Assembly (NCBI GenBank): GCA_026413225.1
Contig: CM048553.1
Location: forward strand, 144,187,190 to 144,251,189
Source: Otis tarda
Taxonomy: Eukaryota; Chordata; Aves; Otidiformes; Otididae
Reading direction: 5' to 3'
DNA length: 64,000 nt
Part shown: in pieces, positions 22,740-37,360 of the stretch
Numbering within the stretch: position 1 is the first letter of the stretch
Layout of the letters: every line of letters starts with the position of its first letter
The notes under the pieces: generated by a model
The model's database searches: none
What the model was told of the DNA's origin: nothing
The model's input: only the letters and a program-made list of their open reading frames with translations
Translations under genes and position numbers: made by a program

Positions 22740-25700
22740 CACAAACATTGCGTTACTGCAGGTGCCATTAAGAAGAGCAGATTTTAAAACAAAGTTTTTG
22801 GAAGGGATCTCTGAGATTTAAAAAAATAAAACAAAAACCCATGTCCCATCATTTTTGTATCTAGACTCAATGCTAAGGCTTTAACCTTGCTTGTATAGAA
22901 AGCATTAAACAAGTTTAGTTTAGTTTATTTTCATTTTCAGAATGAAGGAAGGAAAGCCAAACAAAACCACTATGTTCTCCATGGTCCTTGTTCTTTTTGT
23001 TTTGATAGTCCATTTAGGGCCAGCTTTAGAAACTTTTTTGTGACTTTGTCTCATTGGTTGTGAGTAAGTTGCTACATTTCGTGGTCCATTGCGTAACTTC
23101 CCTGAAGACCTGATCAGTACATCAGTAAAAGCTGGCACCGCGGCCAATACAAATACAGTTGTCAGGCCAGTGTATCAGAGCTGATCTTCATGTCAAGCCA
23201 TGAGAACACACAGTTTGGACAAACAGTATTCCCATGCAGTTGGCTTGGCTTGATGTAAAATATTTGCTTTAATGAGAGAGAGACTCTAACGTGTCTTACA
23301 GTTCCAGCTTTATAAAAAAAAAAATTGTGAGAAATTTCTGAGTTACTAATATTGTGTTGTTACTTTGTTTTCTCTGGCTTTAGTGTTCAGAAGTAGTTTC
23401 CCATACAGCCCTTGCAAGAACCTAAGTAATGATTTAGTGACTGGAATGAATAAAATAAGTATCTGCTCTGGTTACTTACTTAACTGAGCATTTAGAAGAA
23501 ATTATGCTGTTTAGAAAACTGCATGTAACATCAAAGTCAGGATTTATTTCCACCAAATCCTATTACATTCCAGGCATCAAACTGAAAAAAAGAGCATCTG
23601 TTGTTCTCCATGTGGGTATTTTTAGGTTTTGTTTTTGGGTTTTTTTTTTGTTTGTTTGTTTGGTTTTTTTTCCCCCTGCATATGATCTATATACAATCAG
23701 TGGAGGCATTAGGAAAATGGGTATATTTGCACATGAGCATATAGATGCACAGAGCATATATATGCCCATTAACTCTAGATTGTTAATTTTATTAAGGGAG
23801 TTCTTGCTTTTTTTCCATACTGAATGTTTTCCTTTCCTGTCTACCTTCCTCTACCCTCCTTCCCTCTCCCAGAAAGTTAAGTTTTGACTCAATGTTTCAT
23901 TCTGGAAAAGGAAAATCTGTGGAATATATTACACTGAAAATCAAGAATAATACAAAGAGTCTCATAAGCTATTTCTTCAGATACAGATGTTTGATTTTCT
24001 CACGTCTCCTAATTTTAATTTTGTTGCCATTTGAGGAGAGCTCTGATTGATGAACATTACTAACAAAGGCAACCTACTCCCCAGTGCACAGCATCTGATC
24101 CTATGAGCTCTGTGTCTGAGTCCAGAGAACTGCACAGTGCTTGGCACACAGCGTTGCGTTCATTCACACAGCATGTTTTTTGGACCTTATTCTGCTGTCA
24201 AATTTCCCTTGGCTCCCCCCTCATCAATAAAGAGGTTAAATCACCCTCAATCAGGTAAAGTCAAATTAATCAGTGGGCAGCTCCTGTGACTGTCTCTTCT
24301 TCCATTTCCCGACATTTAAGCAAATTGACAGAGGCTGAGCTATACACTGATGTGCTTTATAGGATATGAAATTACACATGCATGACTTGATAACAAAACC
24401 CAGTTGTCTCAGGAAGGATGTGAATTCCTGAAGTATGGAGTTGGTGCTTGGGCAGCGGAGAACAGTATGCTGTTATAAGGAATGAAGGGCTCTCCAACAT
24501 ATTTTTGCTGCAGGAATATATAAATTTGCACACTTTTAAGATGTTGAGGTGAAGAAGGAAAGCAAATCACTTTAATAACAGCCTGACCCAATTTTTTTCA
24601 CGATTCCTGAAGCGAAAGGAATTATTTATCTGAACCTATTTCTAAACAGAAATTAAGATCGTTTTCCCTAAGTGACTTAAACTCATTTCTAATCCCCTAA
24701 TAACCTTAGTCAACAAGTTTAAAATGTTGTTAACAATCTATTTAAGGCTTATGACTTTGATCTTGTTGCCACTAATCCAATGGCACAATTCTTAGTGAAG
24801 TCAATGCAAAGTGACTTTGTTCACATACCATCCCATAAGAGCATGCAAACAATATGAAAATGTGTTGCAGGGAATATGTATTTATTGTGTTGTTATAGGA
24901 TGTTGTATATTTTTTTTTACACAGGAGGCCCTTTAATGCCACCTTTAAATTTGTCAAAAGAGTCTGTTTTGCAGCAGCATCCTTGAAGGGACACCCAGCC
25001 TAGAAGGTGGCCGCTGGGGCCCTTTTGCATGTCCTGACCCAGATTTCGAGGAGCCATGTGTCCCACAGGCCGTGCTGTCCTGTGCAAGAGCCTCTGAGCG
25101 TTCATGCTTTTCTGCAGCCACTCTCCCTGGCAATCTGTCACCTGCACTGTGGGTTGTGAAGAGTGAGAGGGAGCATTAGCTGCAGCAAGGGAAGGCAAAG
25201 GCACTGCGGTGCCATCATACTGTCGGCAGCACTAGGTAGCCCTCACCCCCGCAGAGATGCAGCCACTGTCTAAGAGGACCTGGCGTCCTCAGCCTCCTTC
25301 AGGGAGTGTCACCTTGTTTCTCTTGTACATCTTCATGGTCATGCCATCCTTGGTGGTTGCTTTGGTCAGAGGGCTTCCACTTGGTCAGAAGTGGCTGGTG
25401 CTGGTGCTGTCCCTGCAGATCTCTACCGAGGACTGCTGGCAATACCCTCTTCTCTTGGGGATGCATCAATAGGCAGAAAAGCACAGGTGAAGTTTCCCAT
25501 GCTGAAATCGTCCACTTCCCAGCAGATGGAGGCAACTGTCACAGCTGATCTGACGTGATGCTGTGTTATGTATGTAAGAAAGGGTGGTGTGCCCTGCTGG
25601 TGTCAATGGCTTCTATTGTGGTGTGCAATGTATGAGCACCAGGGAACTGAGCGTGTTCATGCAAACCAAGCTGTCTGGATATGCTTCGACAGACTTGAAG

Positions 25701-28700
25701 TGATTTTTACAGAGATATTATGATTCTTACAGCTTCTTGTTGGCAGCAGGCTGCAGGGCCCTCTTTTCTTGTTTTCTTGGGCTGTTCTGAGCAGGTCCCA
25801 GAGGCCACTATGAAAGTTAGACATCGGATGGTGAAAGAATTAGGTCTCAGTGACACTTGGGGAGACGCAGTGACAGGCTGACAATGATGCGAAACTGATG
25901 GGCTCTCTGCGTCCAAGGTCTTCCCGACATATGCTGGAGCTTTGTGCTGTTGTACTTGCCTTAGCAACTAAGCGTGATTCATGCAAACTCATCTGCAATA
26001 ACAAGTCCCCGATAGATTCTGTGCACTCCACAGAACTCCTGCCCTTTAGAAATGAATGGGTTGTTATTTCAGTTTACAGTGGTCTCTGTATATTTCTCAG
26101 TTATTCGTCTGTTCTAGGTTTCTTTGGTTGTATTTTTGCATACTCGTTTTAAAAGGATGGGAATGAAACCACAACGTAGCTCTATATGTCTTGTTCCGTC
26201 CTGCTCCCCCTCCAAAGATCAAAAGGGGAATGAAGTTCCTAAGTCCCTTAATGTTAACAGAATTAAATTCAGTGTGACTGCAATTTTAGACTGAGACGAA
26301 ATGTTCAGAAAAGTATTTGTAGAAAGATTTTCTGTTGGTGAGGTGTTGATTCAAGTTTTATTTATTTGCATTTGTGCTACTAAAATGACAGTTCTGACCT
26401 CTTAATATCATACGTCTTCCAGATCTTTTACCTGGGGACCTAGTGGTTCCCTTGCGGGGTTCATCTGGGCATCTTTAACCTAATTAGTTCTGTGATAGCA
26501 GAAGTGCCTCAGGCACTGGTAGTGTCTTGCTCATTCCTGTTGGCTATTTACCTTTTCAGTTTTCCTTTTAGTGTCTCGAACAGGATTATTTGAATTAAGT
26601 AATATCAAGTGTAAATGTGGAAAATTTGGATGAAAGAAAAAGGAACTTGTCTAAATGGCCAAAATCTGATATTCCTTTCCATGAAGGCAGATAATTTTGA
26701 AGGAAGAGAGGACCTTTTTTTGCATGCCAGACGTGTTCTGTGCATCTTGCTTTTCTCTAAAACCTGTGGATGATCTTTTGAAGGCTGATTCTGTCAATTC
26801 ATATCATGTTGCATCTCTTTTCAAGATCCAAGGAACTGGCACTTCTCAAATGGCTGAGAGCGTAAATTGAGTCCAGAGATGGCTGGATGGGAGCATTGTC
26901 CATGCAGCAAAATGGAGCCTGTCCAGCTCCTTTTTCATGTTGTGTTGAAATATGGGGTAACATGTCCTTCCTACATGTGAACAGAGCTGTTTCACTCACT
27001 CTTGTCCCGAAGTGCTCAGTTTATTTGAAAATGAATTTTGTAAACTTATTTCTGGATCATGTACTCCTTTTGGGTAGAGCAGTGGGAGAGTCTGGCAGTG
27101 AACCTACAGAGTTTACTGGGCCCTGCATTACAGATTTTAGCCTTTATTGGCAGACTTGACACTATGATGGCTGCTTCTAGGTTGAGTGGTGCCTATGTTC
27201 CCTTTCTGAGCTCCTCATTGTCCCAAATGAGGACCCAAGACGTACCACTATTCCTTCTCACCCACGTGACTTTGTCTGCTTCTCAAATAACCAAGGCCTG
27301 GGTGAGGTCATTGCTACATGGCTCAGTCTGCAACTAGAGTGCACCATGGAGCTTCAAAGTTCTCCTTGGCCCACCTGCTTAGATGTAGTGACAGGCTGCG
27401 TGTAAAGTTAGACTTCAAAACAAGAGAGATGCAGGTTTCTTAGTTGTCACAGAAGGGAAAGGTGGTGGTGGAACTACTCCTCAGAGTTCACTAAAGATTT
27501 TGTCTAGGTTATGGTGTGGTCATGGCTTGTCATATATCTCTCTGGGGGTTGTTATTTCCCTTTATTGTGCTCAGAAACACTGGGAAGAAGGAACAGTAAA
27601 TAAGATCGCTGTCTGTCAAGCTACCTATACATGGAAAATGAACAATATAGATAACCATTTAGCGGCTGAAGGGAAAGCACTCTACTCTATCCTGGAAAGG
27701 GCAAATCTGTGCTCCATGGTGACAGAAATGGCTCTTTCAAGCAGAAAATGTAAGCCTTCAGGCACTCTTAGAGTGTGCAAGTTCAGCTGTAGTAGTTTGT
27801 TAACCAGCAGACAGATCCACCCTTGGTTTCTGCTTGAGCACCGCAGAAGACTCCAGAATGCATAAGTATTACCAATGCTGGAATTTAAATTCTTGAGAAT
27901 GATTTTTACTGTGTAACTCAAGGTTTACATTTTTATTTCAAATTACGCTTTCCAAAGGCAGCTTTATGTTCAAAGTACTTCATTTGTATTTCTATAATTC
28001 ATGATGCTGACTTTGAATAAGGAGTATCCTAAAGCTATGTTTCCCCATGTATGGAAAGCCACGTATGGAAAAACTATAACAAGTAAAGTGAAATTACTTT
28101 GACTTGTTTTCTTAGCTATTTCAACTACATCACCAATTCAGCAAAGATACAGACCTGAAAAGCTGGTGCACTGCCAGCTTCATCTGTCTGTACTGTTGTG
28201 GAAAACCTCCAAGCAGTTTTTCATGTTTGCTTTGGCAAGTGATTACCAATGGGGATGGATGGTTGGTGTGCACATAGCAAAATTTTGGCATTAGTGGAGT
28301 TTTGTTTGTTTAACCAGTGTTTACCAGAAACAGGCAGGGAAGGGAGGCAGAATGATGTGGCCTGCGTACAAGAAGAGAGTAAGCAGGGACTCTTCAGGTT
28401 GAGAATATCTATATGTATACATACATGATGCCTGCAGAGCATCCATTAGATTTAGCTGTCAATAGGCTGGAAATTATCACCTGTCACTACAGGGACATGC
28501 AGGTTCCTTTGGGGATCCTTGGGTGAATGAAGACTGACCACAGGGTTGTAGTTATAATTAGAGCTTTATTGTGATGTAAAAAAATTTATAATCAGCATGT
28601 TACATATTATGGCTGTTTGTCTTAGAAAATGGTGTTGGTTACGCTAACCATATTACTGGGGTCAGAAACAGGGGATACCAGACACAAAACCAGAGGAAGT

Positions 28701-31700
28701 TATTTTTCACCCAAAGCAAAATAAATTGGCCAGGGTTCCCACGGAGGCCAAAAGCATTGGTTGAAGAAGAGATCGAACACAGTGGTCCAGATAGAATCTG
28801 TTTGATCTATTCAGCAAGTTCCTAAGCTCCCAATTTTCAGAAGGATAAATACAGGGGGATAATATATTTACCCTTTTGCTTGTGCTCTCTCTGTAAGTTC
28901 CAGTTTTTGGCTACTCTGGGGAATAGGACTGAAGAAGAGAAAACGAGTTGTTCTGGCCGGTGTGGCAGTTCCCATACTGTTATGCTAGGTATGTAAACTG
29001 CAGGTGAAACAATATTCGAAACAAAAAGACAAAACAAAAAAAGAGAAAACCCACTTGTTCTGCTATTACAGACATATCTGCTTAGCTGGGCTGTGCCTGC
29101 CTGCCTCTTTCTAAGGCTCTGCGTGAAATTAGGAAGGTCCGTGTAATATTGATGAGGCTGTGCATTGATTGTGTTGAGGAACACAGGATTGCTGCTGGCT
29201 CTCTTTGACACCACGATTTACAGTGGCTTCCTGGAGGAAGAGACTGGCATTTTTGTAGCCGTGATAAATGCTGTTGAAGTTTTGACTGCTCAGCTGCAAA
29301 TGCTTGATCAAAAATATAAATGTAATAACAAGTACCTATTTGCATGCTATTGGATGTGTAGAATAACAAACTGCCAGTTTCAGTGCTGTTCAGTGTTAAT
29401 GTTGGGAAATACCAAGCCTGTTGAAGACGTCCGGTTATTTAAGCATTTTGCAGGTGGACAGTCTACACACATGCTCCTCTCTCTCACATCAGTGGACGTC
29501 CCATATGTCACACAGCTTGCATAATTCATGGCCGCAAGGTGTGTAGCTGTGCTGTTACAAAACTTGCATGAAAATCAGGATTTTTGGTATTCAGGAAACT
29601 GTGGGCTTATGTGGAGTATCCAAGAGCTTTTATGTGTAGTTGCTTTGTGTTTAGTTTGCAATCAAGTAAGGCATAGGTGTTTTAGAATGATTTGAGAGCA
29701 TTTTGAGTAGCTGTCTGTATTATCTTTTACATCAGGATTGATAATTATTCATGTGGTTTCATAATGCTAGAAGTTACTTTTGTTCTGTGTCTTGTTTCCT
29801 AAACATTTTAATGTGGTTTTTTTTTTTGAAAATTATATCCTGCAGAGACAGTAGCCAGCAGTAAAACAAATATAATGTGTTCTTGTAAATGTTTGAAATT
29901 ACCGGTGTTCATCACGTGCTAGGCATCATGGGAGCTGAAGGAACTGGTGTTTCTAAAGTTACTAATGCCAGTTAGCCTCTGATTTAGTGAGGAAAGAAGG
30001 AAAATTGCTGGTACTGAAGAGTGTATTAAGATGTAGAGAGCAACATATGCTTCTGAAGGATTGTTTTTATAGCATATATTTGCTCTTCTGTTGAGGCACT
30101 GAGAGTATCGCTGTTATAAACTGGTATCTGCTCTGATTTAAAATGTTTTGGGTTTTGTTTAAAGTTTTTTCAAAATTACAGAAAACAGTAGAGCTGAAGA
30201 GATATTTTTAAAATAGCATTATTTCTAAAACAGAACTGCTCAAGACTTTGGTTGCACAACTGCAGAAGAGAGCAGAGAGGAAAATGGGATGACTCTTTCC
30301 CTTCTGATTTCCAGTGCTGTGTCAGAGAAGATTTAGCCGAAGCTGGGTCAGACTGTTTACATCAACTGTGGTCACTGCAGCTGAATGTCAGCAGGTTTTG
30401 GACCAGACTCCTGGGGGAGATAAAAGCTCAGAAATACTTAGTTGTTACGGGTGTTTTCTTTACTGCTTTAAAGATGGTATGCGTATTATAATTTATGTAA
30501 TGACACTTTTGTGCAATTTCACTTCGCTCATGTATCCAAATAGCTTCTGTATTACTTTTGTTCATACACATTCAGATTACTAGAGTAAAATAAGGTTTCA
30601 GCAAAAGTATCTTTAATTTTCAGTTCTTACTAGTGCTATGAACCTTTACATGAAAACTTTCATGACTCTTCCACGCTTTTCTTTAACTACATTTATTTAG
30701 TGAATTTAACTACAAGAAGAAAAGAAGGAAAGCTAGAATCAGATAAAGTTGTACCTTTTTTTCCTTATTCTGCCTAATTTATATTAAAAGATTGATTCTT
30801 GCAAGTGTAAGAGTCAATATATTAGTGCCCAGAGAAAATATTAGAAAATTCTGCTGTATTTTGTGTGCACGCCTTGTACATAAGGAAAATTTCAAGTGCC
30901 TTTGTAATAACAGAGGCAGGTTTTTATACTAATCCCAAACGTATGCATCCAACATTAAAAAATATAAACATGTTAAGTCATTTCCCTCAAAGGGGTCACA
31001 GTAGGGCTTAAACATGAACCGGTCACTCAGAGCTTTTGATCAGGGACATATTCTTTGTAGAAAGTCAGTACAGAAGTAGCACAGAAAATCAGTGATCTTG
31101 ACGCTGAGCCATGAGGTGAAGCGAGCATTGTGCCGAATGTGGGCACCCAAATAGTGTACGATGGTTCCTGTTGCTGTGTCCTCCATCCTCCTGGCCTGAC
31201 TCTGTCTTCAATATCAGTGTCACACATGAAGGACATAGCTTCCCACTCTGTCCAGTTACTTCCACCATTGTTATAAACTGCTTAGATAAGACATTACAAG
31301 TCTTCGAAAACGTCAGAAAGCCCAAGCCCCGCTTAGTAACTGAGAAATGGACTGTGTGAACTCAACTGGTAGGTGAGCAGAAGGTGAAACAGAGTGGATA
31401 AACTATCGTTCTGGATTCGTCGCTCTGGACAAGGCTGACTACCAAACGCATGACTGTATGAAATCAGCACAGAACATGAACAAGAAGGAATACTGCAGCT
31501 TGGAGACAAGGATAAATTCCCAGCTGCATTAGGAGAGTGAACACAATGCATTTTGTCATTTAAAACTTTTAATGAGAAATTAATTCATTCTTATTCCATG
31601 TGCTCCCTGAGATATGAAGCTCCCCAAAGCTCAGGACCCAATGCAGGCAGCACATTTTTTGAAGCCACATCTGCTTCATGGTCACCAGAATGTGCTGCAG

Positions 31701-32519
31701 GACTGCTGCCTGCCTGCCGTCAGTGCCTTGCACAGCTTTTTATAGCCAGCCGTAGACTTGTGATGATGAGTAGCAAGTTGGTGTGAGACAGCCTGCTGAT
31801 TGTCGACAGAGGAATATGTAGACTGATCTACATGTCTGTGCTTTGCATAGACTGGAGAAATGTCTCAGCAAACAAAACAAAGTATGAACTTCCAACCCTG
31901 TGCAAAAAAGGCTGTGGTAAACTTTTTTTCCGCAGGAGCTGTGACTAAGAGTTTCCCGAGTGTCCGGAAGGAGTGGGGATGAAGGAAACATCTTGTGATC
32001 CAGCAAGATATTAAGGTTGAATTGAGGCAAAATGAGAGGAGTGCTTGACCTTGCTTCAACTCTTGGCTTATCTGTAGATGTTTTTTTCCATGATATCTAT
32101 TCATTTAGGTTGTCTGTGCTACTTGTCTATGCCATTGGCAGTGATAAGGCTCAGGAGAAGGCCTCCAAGGCAGCACGCTTTCTGTCCTGTACTCTGTGTA
32201 AATGCAGTCTTTGAGAGAATGTCTGCAAATCTCACATAGCATTCCTGCCTGTGACGCTGGAAGAAGTCGTGCTGTCCTGTCTACTGAGTGTCCTCCCATA
32301 CCATGTTGTCACCACAGAACAGTATTGCCTGTATGTTAAAAACATGCCTGAGCAGAGGTGGCCCTGGCCAGGCTCTGCTTGTTCACATCTGCAGTGGTCT
32401 GTGAGCCCGCTGCTCAGATCAGCTCCCGCCGCTCTTCTGAGGCTTGCACAGAGCCACAGCCATGCAAGAGCTTGGCTGGATCTGTGTAGTCTGGATGTCA
32501 GATAGGAACAAGAGGATCT
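22740..32519. other. Large unique stretch, no gene seen
   Basis: No recognised coding exon or mobile element in almost 10 kb. It holds a GTTT-rich run near 23638-23672, an AT/GC-mixed block at 24.18-24.36 kb that resembles conserved regulatory DNA (see findings), and a GC-richer stretch at 24.95-25.55 kb. The longest frames, about 120 codons near 27.5 and 29.2 kb, have random composition and lack matching splice signals. Confidence 0.45.
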
Positions 32520-33121
32520 TGGATCAAGAGGAGCATGGCCAGCAGGTCGAGGGAGGTGATTCTCCCCCTCTACTCTTCCCTGGTGAGACCCCACCTGGAG
32601 TACTGTGTCCAGTTCTGGAGCCCCCAACACAAGAAGGACATGGACCAGTTGGAGAAGGTCCAGAGGAGGGCCACGAAGATGATAAAAGGGCTGGAGCACC
32701 TCTCTTATGAGGACAGGCTGAGAGAGTTGGGGCTGTTCAGCCTGGAGAAGAGGAGGCTCTGGGGAGACCTGATAGCGGCCTTTCAGTACCTCAAGGGGGC
32801 CTACAAGAAAGATGGGGAAAGGCTGTTTAGTAGGGCCTGTTGCAATAGGACGAGGGGTAATGGTTTTAAAATAGAGGGGAGTAGATTTAGATTGGAAATG
32901 AGGAAAAAATTTTTTACGATGCGAGTTATAGAACACTGGAACAGGTTGCCCAGAGAGGTGGTTGATGCCCCATCCCTGGAAACGTTCAAGGCCAGGTTGG
33001 ATGAGGCTCTGAGCAACCTGATCTAGTCAGGGATGTGCCTGCTCCTTGCAGGGGGGTTGGACTAGATGACCTTTGAAGATCCCTTCCAACCCTAACCATT
33101 CTATGATTCTATGATTCTATG
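32520..33121 (+). mobile_element. CR1 LINE, 3' part of ORF2 with intact end and tail
   Basis: The frame 32535-33026 is open for 163 codons. It reads [20 protein letters not shown], then [19 protein letters not shown], then [20 protein letters not shown], then [19 protein letters not shown], and ends LDEALSNLI plus stop. This is the ORF2 C-terminal region without the RT core. The 3' UTR CTCCTTGCAGGGGGGTTGG box follows, then three ATTCTATG repeats. The absence of breaks in this portion suggests a comparatively young copy. It is the best representative of the second CR1 lineage in the window. Confidence 0.95.
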
Positions 33122-36100
33122 AATGGGCTCGAGCAAAGGTTTTACCCATGTTGCATTTTAGGCCTAAACCAACTTTGAAGTCTAAGGTGGGGATATTTCT
33201 TCCTTGCCTTACTGCAAAGATGGTAAAAACCATTACTGATGATGAGGCTCTCTAAAAGGCAGGCTAGAGCTGATTTTTATAAAATCCAATGCATATTGTA
33301 TTGAAAAAATGTTAAGGAACAGATATGTGGGTGTTAATTGCACTGCATCTGTGATAGGGCATGAACTCCTCGTGTGTAACAGAGGAAAAAAGGCATGGCA
33401 CTGGACTTCTTGTGTGGGAAGAATAATATCTGTCCTAATTTGTAATAAACCTAAAGTAAGCGTGGATGGGGGACCTCACAGCTGACCTCATTAGAGAAGG
33501 GCTGACTATAATGAGGCATGCTCCAGCAAATTAACCAGTTTGTCCAAGCTAAAAGAACCTCAGGTAATGGCTGAGTGTTAAGGAGAAATACTTCTCTGCA
33601 ACATTACTTAAAGCACAGTTCTGGAAAATACAGATATAAGCAAAGAATTTACTAACGTAAATGTACGAACGTTCATACTGTACTTCTGTGACAGGTAAGG
33701 TATGAGTAGGTATCAATAGAAATGCAAAGACTGAGGTATCATTGAAATGTAAAATTCTATAGCCCTGGTTTATATTTTCATTTTTAGATTAGATTTTCAT
33801 TTTAGATTAGATTTCATTTTGGATTAGATTTTGTCAGCTGTCCAGATTCATCCGCATTTCTGCTACTAGTAACAGGTTGCAGTTAATTGTCCCTCTTCTG
33901 TCACAGGTGCAAAAACCTTCCTTCAATTTTCTTTTGTTTTTCTCTTTCTAGCATTGCTTTTTCAGTCAGCCATCATCTGACTTAGGCTCATCTTAGCATG
34001 TAGAAGTCCTTTATTTTTGACAGTTGCCAATAGTACTGACAGATTGGTGTCCATTTATTAAAATAGACACTTGATTTGAATTCCCTTGGTTTCAGATGTT
34101 GGTAGGTTTGTGGAATAAACAGTTCCATTTAAAAGAATGTTAGATTGAGAATTTTTGGGGTAGTAAGACTTGCTATCAGATTCTAAGTTCACAGCATTTT
34201 TGAACATGTGGTTTTGATCATGTTTTAATGATTAAAATTTTAAAATACCAAACTGATTAGTGCATTAGTGCAGTGTTACACTAGTATATTCTATTAAAGC
34301 AGAACAGGAAGTGTAGTAAAACAGTTAGCACAGTACAGTAGTTCACGATGATGACATCGTAAGATGATCAAGGAAAAATATATGGCCAATATTTCAGGGC
34401 AATCTTCCTAAAGGAAAAGGTTTATCGAACTTGCCAGTAATATAATCATCCCTTGCTCCAAATACAGTAACAGACGATTGTAAACTTTTAGGATATTAAC
34501 ACTGTTCTTCTTGCTGTAGTAATTAAATACTCTTAAGTTGAGAAGAAAAAAAAAGAAAATCTAAAACCCCTGAGGCAATCCTGACTCGCCTGTCTGTGCT
34601 ATGCAACAAGCAAACACTCCCATGACAGATATTTCTTTTTTTAAAATGTAGGTCTATCAGTTATCATGCAGCTTTTCAGCATACTGTCTGGAATTCAGAG
34701 CAAAGCAAAATGATTTGTGTGTGTAATTCTCCGTGACAGTGAATCTGAGAAAATTCTTAACCCTGTCTCTCGCTCCTAAGTAAAGTCAGTGTTGCGGGAG
34801 TACGTGCCTCTGCCATCTCCGCCACTGGCATGGTGTTTAGGAAAGCTGATCAGTCTTGCAAATTTTTGTTTTGGTCATGGGGCAGACACTTCAAGTGGAA
34901 GCTGAAGAAGATGGCCAACTCGTTGTACAGTGGGCACTGTGTCATGACCAGCTGTCAACTACCAGCTAGGCTGGTATTCAGCCAGGGAGTTTCTCCCGTA
35001 GAAAATTGTTTCCTCATGAGACAAAGCAGTTCAAGGTATTGCTGCCCCCCTTACTGAAAGATCTGAATGTTCGCGGTCTGTTTCAGTGGGAAGGAAGACA
35101 AATTAGTTTAACGCAGATTGTGAGAGCTCTCTGGTGAATTACTACATCTCAACACCGGAGGAGCAACTCCTTTAAATCATCGCTTCTGCTTGATAGGTGA
35201 ACATTTGACCATATGCTTAATGCATGACATAGATTGCTATGCTGAGAACAAGCTCTTTAAACCTTTTATAAATTTAAGCAAATGCATGCATTCCTGGTTG
35301 CTTTGAGGTGTAGCAGACCAGAATCTGGTTTGCAATTGCCCATCCTCCAAGGTTGTTTAGTCCTGTTTAAACCAGTGGGCATACTGAGTTCAGTGCCCCA
35401 AATTCCAACTCATGTATCGTGTATCCCTGTAGAAGATTTGCTTAAATTAAAGTAGCTTAAATATTCATATAAATCAGCTTTTTAGGCTAATTACAGAAAA
35501 AATAAATTAAAGTACATAATCAGATCCTTGCATGAAGTACTGTAAGAAAGCTTTGCAAAGATTCCCCTGAGAAGAAAAAGTCCAGAAAGGTTTTACATAG
35601 TGCTTTCCAGTCCCTTTAATCTTGAGAATAAGTTCCTTTACTTATAGTGACAGAATTGTGCAAATTGTAACTAATTATCCTCTGATTAGTTTGTCTTTAC
35701 GCAGCTTTTATGAAGGGCAGGGGAGAGGAGATTTGTCTCGGGGTGTGCTGTGCATTTGCTTTGCTTTGCCCCCTTTTTCTGGGGGACAGGAAGAGAACAT
35801 TTGGAGTAAGCCTCAGCAAGACCATCCAGTCAGTAAAAAGAATGACAGCTTCCACGTGGTGTAAGAAAATATTTATCTGTCTGTCTTATCTTTTGTGGAT
35901 TGTTGGGAACCATGCTGAGTACAGACCAGCAGAGACCAAGAAGAGCTGGTAGTGGATGGTATGAGACAATTTCTTCTTCTGCCCTTGGTACCCGAGTATG
36001 AGGAACCAAAGACATTAATGAATGTATCACTCTGTGTGGTAGATAAATTGTGCTCCTCTAATTATACTGATGGGACTAAGAAACAGCCTTCCTCTCCGTG

Positions 36101-36940
36101 ATTTGGGCATAATTATGTCGGTTCCGTAGTCCTGTCAGCCATAGTTACATGTCTTTGCTGTAAAATGGCAGTGCTGAGGTCCCATTTTTGAGGCTGTAAT
36201 GTCAAGACAGTCCATTTCAGCTTTTCTATTTGTTTGAACAGTGCAAGTTTCTTTGTAAAACTTTCTGCTTTATATTTAAAACATCTTTGTTAGCAAGTGG
36301 TGTACACTAATAAAATGAAGAAGGGAAAAGCCAAGTCACTTGGATTTTATTGCTCAACTAGCTGCTCTCAGAAATTAATACATTAGCTCTCACTTCACCG
36401 CACCTTCAAAGAACAGTATTTAAACCTTCCTGACATTTTTTCCTAACATCTTCCTTAACTGTGGGTAATTTATAAAACGAGTATGAGTCATCCTGCTTTC
36501 AAACTCAATGACTCTTCTGCACTGAATAAGTATTGCTAGCCAAGAAAGGACATTTCTCTTCAAAGAAAAGCCGAAAGTGTTTTTAGATTTATGCTGTCAT
36601 TCTTTACCTCAGCAAAGGCAAGTTTGCGTTTGTGTGCACTCTAGATGCGTTTTGTGTTCTCTGGTGTTTGAAGCACACGCATGCGTGAGCTGGTTCTTGT
36701 AACAGAGATGTACGAACCTTGAATAAGTGGGAGTGGGCTGGGCTGAGCTCGTTATCTGATGCGGCCCTTAGGAAGTAGCTGATGACCTTGCTGCACTCCC
36801 AGCTGGGACTTGTGCTAGAGCTGATCTTCTGGCAGAGGAAAGAGAGAGAGGAGTTATCTCGGAGGTAAGTCCTTGAGCCCTCCTGTCACTGGTGGAAAGA
36901 AGCTGGAATTTTGCAGATCTGCCTGGTTCTGGCTGGCAAA
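33122..36940. other. Unique DNA, no gene seen
   Basis: AT-rich sequence without recognised exons or mobile elements, apart from the short tandem repeat at 33784-33830. Minor open frames near 34.8, 35.6 and 35.7 kb show no family signature. Confidence 0.5.
33784..33830 (+). repeat. Short tandem repeat of TTAGATTAGATTTTCATT-type unit
   Basis: About two and a half to three copies of a 15- to 18-bp unit (TTAGATTAGATTTTCATT, TTAGATTAGATTTCATTT, TGGATTAGATTTTG) follow each other with small length changes, as slippage products do. Confidence 0.8.
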
Positions 36941-37172
36941 ATCGTAGAATCATAGAATGGTTAGAGTTGGAAGGGACCTTCAAAGGTCATCTAGTCCAAC
37001 GCCCCTGAAAGCAGGGACATCCCCGACTAGATCAGGTTGCTCAGAGCCTCATCCAGCCTGGCCTTGAACGTTTCCAGGGATGGGGCTTCCACCACCTCTG
37101 TGGGCAACCTGTTCCAGTGTTCTACAACTGGCATTGTAAAAATTTTTTTCCTAATATCCAATCTAAATCTAC
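36941..37172 (-). mobile_element. CR1 3' fragment, minus strand
   Basis: On the minus strand this reads RFRLDIRKKIFTMPVVEHWN, then [20 protein letters not shown], then EALSNLI and stop. The UTR follows and ends in ATTCTATGATTCTACGAT. It belongs to the second CR1 lineage and has no internal stop in the coding part. The 5' truncation falls at about 37172, where unique sequence resumes. Confidence 0.94.
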
Positions 37173-37360
37173 CTGTAACATATGTTGTAGCCTGCCAGCA
37201 TATCCCCAGTGTGGCTCTGACCAGAACTTGAACCTCTCTGTTAGCTTGGCAGTCCTTTGGAAGGTTGGATGCCTGGTTGGATGTGCAATGGCAAGTGGTG
37301 GTGGATCTCCCTCTGCCTCTGTCTCCTCTCCTACATCTACCCTGAGGCATTCTGGCTGTT

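Noticed and set aside
29165-29524. 119-codon plus-strand frame
   Set aside because: No recognised motif; both strands are open in part and there is no matching donor or acceptor pair.
32232-32936. 234-codon minus-strand frame
   Set aside because: Mostly antisense to the CR1 copy at 32.52-33.12 kb.
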